Source of the DNA: an uncultured Bryobacterales bacterium
Lineage (GTDB): Bacteria > Acidobacteriota > Terriglobia > Bryobacterales > UBA6623
Direction of reading: 5' to 3'
Assembly (NCBI GenBank): GCA_951813605.1
Contig: OX638379.1
Location: 6,026,062 to 6,090,061, forward strand
DNA: 64,000 nt
Part shown: piece after piece, positions 58,001 to 64,000 of the stretch
How positions within the stretch are numbered: the first letter of the stretch is position 1
Layout: every line of letters starts with the position of its first letter
Notes under the pieces: model-generated
What the model saw: the letters and a program-made list of their open reading frames with translations, nothing else
Told to the model about the DNA's origin: nothing
Database searches by the model: none
Program-made: the position numbers and the translations under genes

Positions 58001-59101
58001 ATGCGTTTCCAAGCGGTCTCGAAGTGGCGTGAAGAAGGCGCGTTGGTGGCCGTGCCCGCGCGACGCGGCATCTTCCGCATCGAATTCAGCCAGGGGCCGC
58101 CCTACATCGGCAAGACGTCTGACCTTCGCAGGCGCCTGCGTCGGCTGCTGCGCCGCAAGGAAGGCCAGCCGGCTCGACTCACACTGCGGGAAATTGCAAC
58201 CGGCGTGCATTTCCGACTCACCGGCTCGACCTTTGAATCGGACCTCGCGCTGTACCGCGCCGTGCGGCGTCACCGCCCCGGCGACCAGCGGGAATATCTG
58301 AAGCTGCGCCCTGCCTCGTACGTCAAAGTGCTGATGGGGAACCGTTTCCCCAGGACATGCCTCACAAGCCGGCTGACGCGCAGCAGGGCGCTCTTTTACG
58401 GACCGTTTCCGTCCCGGAACGCGGCGGAGCAGTTTCGAAACGCTTTCCTCGACCTGTTCGGCGTTCGGCGCTGCCGAGAAAACCTGGATCCTTCCCCGGG
58501 CCATCCAGGCTGCATCTGGGGCGAGATGGACCTTTGCTTGCGCCCGTGCCAAGCGGCCTGTGACGACAGCCGATACGCAGGCGAAGTGGAACGCATGGCA
58601 CTGTTCTTGAGAACCGACGGAGAATCGCTGCTCCGCGAGGCCGCAGCAGCCCGCGACAGGGCCAGCGCCTCGATGGAATTCGAGTTGGCGGCCCAACACC
58701 ACAGGACATGGTCCAAGGCGAAGGACGCCTTGCGCATGCGCGGCGATCTTTCGCGGGAGATCGGCAATCTGTGCGGAGTGGTACTGCAGCGATCTGCGGC
58801 GGAGTCGTCTCTCGAACTGACGCCGCTATTCAAGGGTGCTTGGCAGCCTTCGTTCCGAGTGCAAGGGGCCGGCGAGCGGTCCGTATCCGCCCTGGGAAAC
58901 GCGATCCGCGGTAAGCTGGCCGAGCGAAGCTGGCAGGCCGCGCCTCCGCGCGAGAGGGAGGACCATCTAGCGCTGCTGCTACGCTGGCACTGCAGCAGCT
59001 TCAGAAAGGGGGAATTCGTCCCGTTGGAGAGCTTCGCGAGTCCGCCCGTCAGACGCCTCGCGAACGCCGCAGCCCGCGTTGCCTTGGGCAGGCAGCGTTG
59101 A
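58001..59101 (+). CDS. Short UvrC-like GIY-YIG nuclease
   Basis: The product has 366 residues, against about 600 in UvrC. A GIY-YIG domain is at the N-terminus (GIFRIEFSQGPPYIGKTSDL, with RRRLRRLLRRK, and the glutamate in ESDLALYRAVRRH). A cysteine-rich segment CIWGEMDLCLRPCQAACDD matches the UvrC Fe-S/cysteine region. Then comes the UvrB-binding UVR-type helix pair (LLREAAAARDRASASMEFEL, AAQHHRTWSKAKDAL). The C-terminal RNase H-like endonuclease and helix-hairpin-helix domains are absent, as in the Cho family. It probably incises 3' of DNA lesions. GGAAGG eight bases before ATG 58001 fixes the start. Confidence 0.85.
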   Translation: MRFQAVSKWREEGALVAVPARRGIFRIEFSQGPPYIGKTSDLRRRLRRLLRRKEGQPARLTLREIATGVHFRLTGSTFESDLALYRAVRRHRPGDQREYLKLRPASYVKVLMGNRFPRTCLTSRLTRSRALFYGPFPSRNAAEQFRNAFLDLFGVRRCRENLDPSPGHPGCIWGEMDLCLRPCQAACDDSRYAGEVERMALFLRTDGESLLREAAAARDRASASMEFELAAQHHRTWSKAKDALRMRGDLSREIGNLCGVVLQRSAAESSLELTPLFKGAWQPSFRVQGAGERSVSALGNAIRGKLAERSWQAAPPREREDHLALLLRWHCSSFRKGEFVPLESFASPPVRRLANAAARVALGRQR

Positions 59102-59592
59102 CTTGCTAGGACGCTCTCGCCCTTGCAATGGCGGTCGTGGTTTGCACGAGACCCGCCTCTACCGTTACGCGGCCAGTGATCCGCCTCGGCGCCGGCAAAC
59201 CCTATGGCTCAAACGAGGAATCGCTCGAGAGGCGGTGCGCCATGCCCTGGACCGCGGCACGGGTCTCCTGCAAATGGAGCTGGAGTGAGAGGAACTCTGC
59301 GAAGCTACCAAGCCGGCCATGTGCGCCGCTACCGCCTGCAAGAGATCGCTGCTGTCTTCCGTTCGCGATTCCGTGACGGCTTGCTCGCGTTGCACAGTCA
59401 TGCCGGGCTGGAACCTGTTACCGCCCGTCGCCCGTCGGCGCACTCTTTCGATCGCTCTAGAGTCAACAATCGTCTATTCATCGAAGGTCAAGAAGGCTGC
59501 TCCCGAATCGCATCCTTTCACCTTTGTCGACAGACTTGGCCGGCTCATGCCGTGCCTAGTATCTGGGCAGTCGTCTAGTACAATGCCCCGAG
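59102..59592. other. Intergenic, about 490 bp, nothing recognised
   Basis: Short frames in all phases lack motifs. TACAAT at 59579-59584 lies eight bases before the DUF3604 gene start and is a candidate -10 element. Confidence 0.35.
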
Positions 59593-62208
59593 ATGCGACG
59601 GCTTCGTTGGGCGCCTCTTGGCGTGATTGCCTGCGCGCTTGTGGGGCTCTGGATCTCGCTGGAAGCTGCGCAGGACTCCGGCGAGAAGGATTACCTCTCA
59701 GGGCCGCTGCGGGCGCAAGTCGATGCGCTCAAGAACGAGGCGATTGAGCGGGCCACGGACCCGGGCAACCTTGCGAGCCGACTCGACACTTTATGGCCGT
59801 GGATCAATGCCTATTCGCTCACAGGCGGTCCAGTTCCGGTTAACGCGACACTGCAGGTTGCCACGGCATACCGCAGCGTGGAGGCGATGCGCCTTGACGG
59901 AACGAGGCCGACGAAGGCGGTGCTAAAGGCGATCGACGACCTGATTCGCGAGTTTCGGGTCAAAGACGAGCGACCCGGGGCGCTCGGGAGCGTAATGCTT
60001 GAAACGGACGGTCCCGTGCACGTCGGATCCTGGGCGACGATCGAACAAACCTATACGGTGGGCGAAACTTCGCTAGGACCGGGGTCGCGCGTGATGGTCG
60101 CGAGGCAGTTGCAGGCGGACGGCGGACGGATCCAGCACGCCGACCCACAGGCCCCGCACTACATCTCGGCGCGGACCTCGAATCCAGCCGTGCGGCTGGG
60201 CACGACAACGGTGCCTTGGTCGGGAATGCACGGCGGCTTCCGGTCGCCAAGCGACATGCCGACATTTCAGGTGGAGCAGGGCACGCTCAAGACCGGCGAT
60301 ACCTTGACGCTTGTCTACGGTGACCGCCGAGGTGGCTCGCAAGGCTGGCGGCAGCAGACGTTTGCGACGGACGAGTCCATGCTGCCCATCTATGTCGACT
60401 TGGACGGTTCCGGGCATTTCCTGACACCGCGTTGGCCGTCGTACGAAATCGTAGGAAACGCCGTAGAAGGGGTTACCGCAGTCGCTCCCTCAATTGTCGA
60501 GGCCGGGGAAGCGTTCGACCTCTCCATTCGTTGGCAAGACGCAAGTGGGAACCGGGCCACGGGGACAATGCCAGCGGGATCAGTCACGCTCAATGGCGAA
60601 GAATTCCGCTCGCTGGACGGCGGCGAGCAGGCCATTCGCCGGATCGAGTCAATCCGGATCGAGCGGGAGGGCGTCAGCCGATTCCGCGTCGCCAGCGCCG
60701 ACGGCAGGATCGAAGCACTGAGCAACCCAGTTTGGGTTCGCAAGAACGCCCCTTACAGGCTGTACTGGGGCGAGACCCATACTCACACCGGGATGGCCGA
60801 GGGGCAAGGGTCGATCGGACGCTCTTATCGGTTCGCCCGAGAGGACGCGCGCCTCGACTTCATGGGCCTCTCCGAGCACGACATCTGGCTGGACGACCGG
60901 GAATGGAAAGCGATGCGCCAGGCAGTCGAGACCAACACAGTGCCGGGGCAGTTCGTGGCATTCCTGGGATACGAGTGGACGCTCCGCCGACAGTGGGGCG
61001 GTCACCATAACGTGTTCTTCCGGACGCCGAACTCCACGCGGGTGGGAGCCCAGAAGGCACCGACGTTGACCGGCCTGTATGAGGGCCTGCGGGCCAAGTA
61101 CGGAACCAAGGACGTGCTGATCATTCCTCACGCTCACCAAGCGGGCGACTGGCGCACCAACGATCCCGAGATGGAGACGATGATCGAGATCATGTCGATG
61201 CACGGAACCTTCGAGTGGTTCGGGAACTACTACTTGCGTCAAGGCCACCAGGTCGGATTCCTCGCTGCTTCGGACGACCACCGGTCCAGGCCCGGCTACA
61301 GTTGGACGTCGAGCCGCCAGCCCAACTCCTCCCTCAGCCAGTTCGGCGGATTGGCAGGCGTGCAAGCCAGCGAAAAGACACCGGACTCGATCTTCGACGC
61401 ACTTAAGCGGCGCCAAGCCTACGCGGTGACCGACGCGCAGCGCATCATTCTGGAAATGGATATGAACGGCACGGCTATGGGAAATCGCCTTCCTTACACC
61501 CGCAAGCGGCGCTTGCGCGCGAAAGCCATAGGCACCTCGCCGATCCGGAGGATGGCTGTCGTCAAGAACGGCGCGACGGTCTATGCAACGAGGCCGCTTC
61601 AAGCCGAACTTTCGGGCAATGCGCAGGTGATTGTCGGTTTCCAGTCCTCGTCCGAGCCCTTTTTCCGCGACAATCCGCGCGGCTACAGGCCGTGGCACGG
61701 CACGCTTGCGGTGAAGGGAGCCAAGCTGACGGGGATGCGAGCCCTGCACTTCGACAACAAGCACAAGGAATGGGCTAGGATCGCCGATGGTGACGAGAAC
61801 AAGGTGCAATTCAGCACGGGGACTAGAGGGCAGGCTGACACTCTCTTGCTGGAATTGGCGGACGCGACCCGGTCCACGACGATCTCGTTCGAACTCGAGG
61901 GAGCTCGAGAGTGGGGTAAGTCCCCCGTGCCGGTCCGACCGGCTCGCGACATTCCGGCCAAGGGATTTGAAATTGTGCTGCGGGAGCTATCCGAAGGGTT
62001 CGTCAGGAAGGACCTCTCTGCCTCGGTCGACCGAGACGCGGTCACCCTCGAGCTGATTGGCGGTGAAATGCCGATGGAAGCTGAAATCGAGTACTCGGAC
62101 ACCGGTGAAATGCGGCACGGCGATTACTACTACGTGCGGGTGGACCAGCTGGACGGAGCTCGTGCCTACTCGTCGCCGGTGTGGGTCGGCGGTGAGCCGC
62201 GACGCTAA
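59593..62208 (+). CDS. Exported DUF3604 family protein (PHP-like metallohydrolase)
   Basis: The product has 871 residues. A signal peptide (MRRLRWAPLGVIACALVGLW) precedes about 370 residues of beta-rich sequence. The DUF3604 domain follows: PYRLYWGETHTHTGMAEGQG, ARLDFMGLSEHDIWLDDREW, VAFLGYEWTLRRQWGGHHNV, VLIIPHAHQAGDW, GHQVGFLAASDDHRSRPGY and DALKRRQAYAVTDAQRI. The histidines and aspartates in these match the metal site of the PHP superfamily. The family often sits with sulfatases or amidohydrolases in Acidobacteriota and is uncharacterised. The amidohydrolase gene follows 43 bases downstream, so the two may share a transcript. Confidence 0.9.
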   Translation: MRRLRWAPLGVIACALVGLWISLEAAQDSGEKDYLSGPLRAQVDALKNEAIERATDPGNLASRLDTLWPWINAYSLTGGPVPVNATLQVATAYRSVEAMRLDGTRPTKAVLKAIDDLIREFRVKDERPGALGSVMLETDGPVHVGSWATIEQTYTVGETSLGPGSRVMVARQLQADGGRIQHADPQAPHYISARTSNPAVRLGTTTVPWSGMHGGFRSPSDMPTFQVEQGTLKTGDTLTLVYGDRRGGSQGWRQQTFATDESMLPIYVDLDGSGHFLTPRWPSYEIVGNAVEGVTAVAPSIVEAGEAFDLSIRWQDASGNRATGTMPAGSVTLNGEEFRSLDGGEQAIRRIESIRIEREGVSRFRVASADGRIEALSNPVWVRKNAPYRLYWGETHTHTGMAEGQGSIGRSYRFAREDARLDFMGLSEHDIWLDDREWKAMRQAVETNTVPGQFVAFLGYEWTLRRQWGGHHNVFFRTPNSTRVGAQKAPTLTGLYEGLRAKYGTKDVLIIPHAHQAGDWRTNDPEMETMIEIMSMHGTFEWFGNYYLRQGHQVGFLAASDDHRSRPGYSWTSSRQPNSSLSQFGGLAGVQASEKTPDSIFDALKRRQAYAVTDAQRIILEMDMNGTAMGNRLPYTRKRRLRAKAIGTSPIRRMAVVKNGATVYATRPLQAELSGNAQVIVGFQSSSEPFFRDNPRGYRPWHGTLAVKGAKLTGMRALHFDNKHKEWARIADGDENKVQFSTGTRGQADTLLLELADATRSTTISFELEGAREWGKSPVPVRPARDIPAKGFEIVLRELSEGFVRKDLSASVDRDAVTLELIGGEMPMEAEIEYSDTGEMRHGDYYYVRVDQLDGARAYSSPVWVGGEPRR

Positions 62209-62251
62209 CGCTGAACACGCAGGGGGCCTCGAATCCAGCCGGCAGACAACC

Positions 62252-63100
62252 ATGCTGATTGTCGACACTCACGCGCACTTGTTCTCTGACGACGAGGCCA
62301 AATACCCTCCCAGGAAGAACCCGTCACGTCCGCCCGCGGGGACAGGCACTCTAGAGAAGTTGACCGAGCAGGTCGAACGGCACGAAGTGCGTGCTGCAAC
62401 CATCGTGCAAGTGAGTGGCTTCTACGGGTTTGACAACCGTTACATCCGGGCCGTGGCTCTCCAGAACCCGCACTGGACCGCGGGGATTTGCACTCTGAAT
62501 CCACTTGACAATGGCTCCCCGGCGATGCTCCGTCGCTTCGCGCGCGAAGGCAGCATGCGGGGCTTGCGCAGCGTGCCCGCACCGGGAAATCTCCTCGACC
62601 ATGCCGGAGTGAGAGCTCTCTGGCGTGCGGCTAGCGAAGAGGGCCTGCCCGTGAATGTTCTCGGAAGTCACGATCTCGAGAGTCAGATTGACCGTCTGCT
62701 AGCGGAATACCCAAGCCTTCCCGTTGTGCTCGATCACAGCTTGAGGCTTCAGGCGGGGAACCAGATGGCAGAAACACTTTCCGCCCTGGAGCGACTCTCG
62801 AAACACCGGCACCTCTATACGAAGCTCTCGTTCATCGCCAACGGGGACAGCGGCTGCAAGGACGGCTGGCCATGCGCCTCAATGCACCGAACCGTGCTGC
62901 GAGTCATCGACCTCTTCGGTGCCGAGCGCTGCGCATGGGGGTCACATTTTCCCACCGAGAAGTATGCCCGGCCATTGAGCTACGGCCAGCACCTCGACAT
63001 ATTCCATGACCAACTGCCGCTCTCTCAAGGGGCTAGAAGGCAGATTCTCGGCGAGACCGCGAGGCGACTCTGGTTTCCCGAACTAGAGCGCCGCGGGTGA
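62252..63100 (+). CDS. Amidohydrolase (amidohydrolase_2 family)
   Basis: The product has 282 residues, without a leader, so it is cytoplasmic. It starts MLIVDTHAHLFSDDEAKYPP with the intact D-x-H-x-H metal motif, then EVRAATIVQVSGFYGFDNRY, LPVVLDHSLRLQAGNQM, and a C-terminal GAERCAWGSHFPTEKYARPL. In most relatives the last motif has Ser-Asp-x-Pro; here it reads GSHFP, so a usual metal-binding aspartate is replaced. The family includes ACMSD and PDC lactonase-type enzymes. ATG 62252 was chosen for the TIM-barrel start; the frame is open earlier inside the DUF3604 gene. Confidence 0.87.
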   Translation: MLIVDTHAHLFSDDEAKYPPRKNPSRPPAGTGTLEKLTEQVERHEVRAATIVQVSGFYGFDNRYIRAVALQNPHWTAGICTLNPLDNGSPAMLRRFAREGSMRGLRSVPAPGNLLDHAGVRALWRAASEEGLPVNVLGSHDLESQIDRLLAEYPSLPVVLDHSLRLQAGNQMAETLSALERLSKHRHLYTKLSFIANGDSGCKDGWPCASMHRTVLRVIDLFGAERCAWGSHFPTEKYARPLSYGQHLDIFHDQLPLSQGARRQILGETARRLWFPELERRG

Positions 63101-63143
63101 GGCTTCCACGGTCAGCCCAGCATCAGCAGGTTGCTTCGCTAAA

Positions 63144-64000
63144 GTGCCTCCAACCGCCCTCGGCATCGCAGTAGTCGGCCCTACAGCCTCAGGCAAGAGC
63201 GATCTTGCCCTGCGACTTGCGCGACGGTTCGGAGGCGAGATCGTCAATTTCGATTCTGTGCAGGTGTACCGGGGCTTCGACATCGGCACGGCCAAGACCC
63301 CTCTGGTAGACCGGCTCTCGATACCGCACCATCTGATTGACCACGTGGAGCCGGACCAGGACTACTCAGCGGGACAATTCGCTCGCGACGCGAGGACGGT
63401 CCTCTCCGAATTGCGTGGCCGACGCGTGATTCCGGTTCTCGCCGGCGGCACCGGTCTGTACTTGGAGGCCGTCGTGAAGGGCTTATTCCGCGGTCCAGGA
63501 AGGAGCACTGAGCTTCGAGAACGATTGCAACGCACCGCGAAGAGGCACCCCGGAGGATACCTTTGGCGAATTCTGGCGAAGCTAGACGCAGGAGCGGCAA
63601 GAGCGATCCACCGAAACGACACACCCAAGCTGGTGCGAGCAATCGAGGTGAGCCTGCTGGGCAAGCGCCCCATGACAGAGCAGTGGCAGGATGCTCCCGA
63701 ACCCCTGCTCGGGTACTCAGTCCTGACGCTTGGCCTGGACCCCGCCCGGGAGGAACTCTATGCCAGGATCGACACAAGGGCAGGTCAAATGTTCGCCGAG
63801 GGCTTGGTTGATGAGGTCCGATGCCTGCTGCGAAACGGCGTGCCTAGGACCGCGAGGCCCTTCGGCGCGCTCGGCTACGCGCAGTGTCTCGAATATCTTG
63901 ACGGCATGTGCAGCCTAGAGGATGCAGTCGCGTCCACTTCGCTGCAGACGCGGCGTTACGCGAAACGCCAGCTGACCTGGTTCCGGAGGCGGACAAGTGG
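63144..64000 (+). CDS. miaA: tRNA dimethylallyltransferase, 3' end beyond window
   Basis: The frame runs from GTG 63144 to the window edge (285 codons seen of about 300-320). MiaA is recognised from GIAVVGPTASGKSDLALRLA (P-loop), EIVNFDSVQVYRGFDIGTAK, RLSIPHHLIDHVEPDQDYSA, PVLAGGTGLYLEAVVKGLF, HRNDTPKLVRAIEV, and FGALGYAQCLEYLDG through YAKRQLTWFRR. It adds a dimethylallyl group to adenosine 37 of tRNAs reading U-starting codons. It follows the amidohydrolase by 43 bases in the same direction. The C-terminus is cut off by the window end. Confidence 0.95.
   Translation, partial: MPPTALGIAVVGPTASGKSDLALRLARRFGGEIVNFDSVQVYRGFDIGTAKTPLVDRLSIPHHLIDHVEPDQDYSAGQFARDARTVLSELRGRRVIPVLAGGTGLYLEAVVKGLFRGPGRSTELRERLQRTAKRHPGGYLWRILAKLDAGAARAIHRNDTPKLVRAIEVSLLGKRPMTEQWQDAPEPLLGYSVLTLGLDPAREELYARIDTRAGQMFAEGLVDEVRCLLRNGVPRTARPFGALGYAQCLEYLDGMCSLEDAVASTSLQTRRYAKRQLTWFRRRTS

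Overview
The window reads as chromosomal DNA (about 60-65% G+C by eye) from an environmental bacterium of the phylum Acidobacteriota, most like the Solibacter/Bryobacterales group. This is an inference from gene content, not from a marker-gene search. The clues are a 1108-residue Oar-like TonB receptor with an N-terminal carboxypeptidase-regulatory domain, an FG-GAP/ASPIC-UnbV protein next to long TPR proteins, a paired DUF1549/DUF1553 cytochrome and DUF1501 protein, several quinoprotein (PQQ) beta-propellers, two sulfatase-superfamily enzymes, and many exported enzymes with twin-arginine or lipoprotein leaders.

Layout. 1-4.0 kb: an alpha/beta hydrolase cut by the window edge, a decayed formamidase copy, a small regulator plus membrane-protein operon with a clear promoter and tandem operator-like repeats, and an intact exported acetamidase/formamidase. 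4.6-9.1 kb: the DUF1549/DUF1553 and DUF1501 pair. 9.1-10.2 kb: a broken McrB-like ATPase gene. 10.5-12.5 kb: an amidohydrolase overlapping a sugar-phosphate-isomerase-like TIM barrel. 12.5-13.6 kb: a gene graveyard with the tail of a DUF1445 gene, two joined pieces of a second DUF1553/DUF1501 pair, and an IS110 transposase fragment. 13.9-25.8 kb: a strong promoter, the TonB receptor, a PQQ-cytochrome dehydrogenase, the FG-GAP protein and a TPR protein, meeting a second TPR protein tail to tail. 26.4-31.3 kb: a minus-strand catabolic/uptake cluster of DapA-like lyase, TAXI-TRAP binding protein, TRAP permease and DUF1445 protein. 32-36.3 kb: ACP-phosphodiesterase-like protein, sulfatase-like enzyme, zapA with a coiled-coil partner, tRNA-Leu(CAG), aldose-epimerase-like protein. 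36.4-64 kb: mostly housekeeping genes (gltB, asnS, ddl, folP-folB-folK, thiG, obgE-nadD, rpoD, a YycJ-type hydrolase, miaA) interleaved with accessory genes (sulfatase, quinoprotein, 2-hydroxyacid dehydrogenase, UvrC-like nuclease, DUF3604 protein, amidohydrolase).

How the genes work together. The TonB receptor, exported quinoproteins, sulfatases, amidohydrolases and DUF1501/DUF1549 proteins suggest a surface-scavenging heterotroph that degrades complex organic matter. The TRAP-DapA-DUF1445 cluster looks like one uptake-plus-breakdown route for an amino- or keto-acid. The folate genes and the obgE-nadD pair are tightly packed, with overlapping or touching reading frames. Several genes carry a -10-like hexamer only 6-9 bases before the start codon and no ribosome-binding site, suggesting leaderless or very short-leader transcripts. 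No CRISPR array, complete mobile element, prophage or recognisable defence island was seen; the only defence-type gene is a pseudogene. The strongest candidates for something undescribed are the hairpin-rich intergenic block at 55.68-56.03 kb and the TRAP/DapA/DUF1445 cluster.
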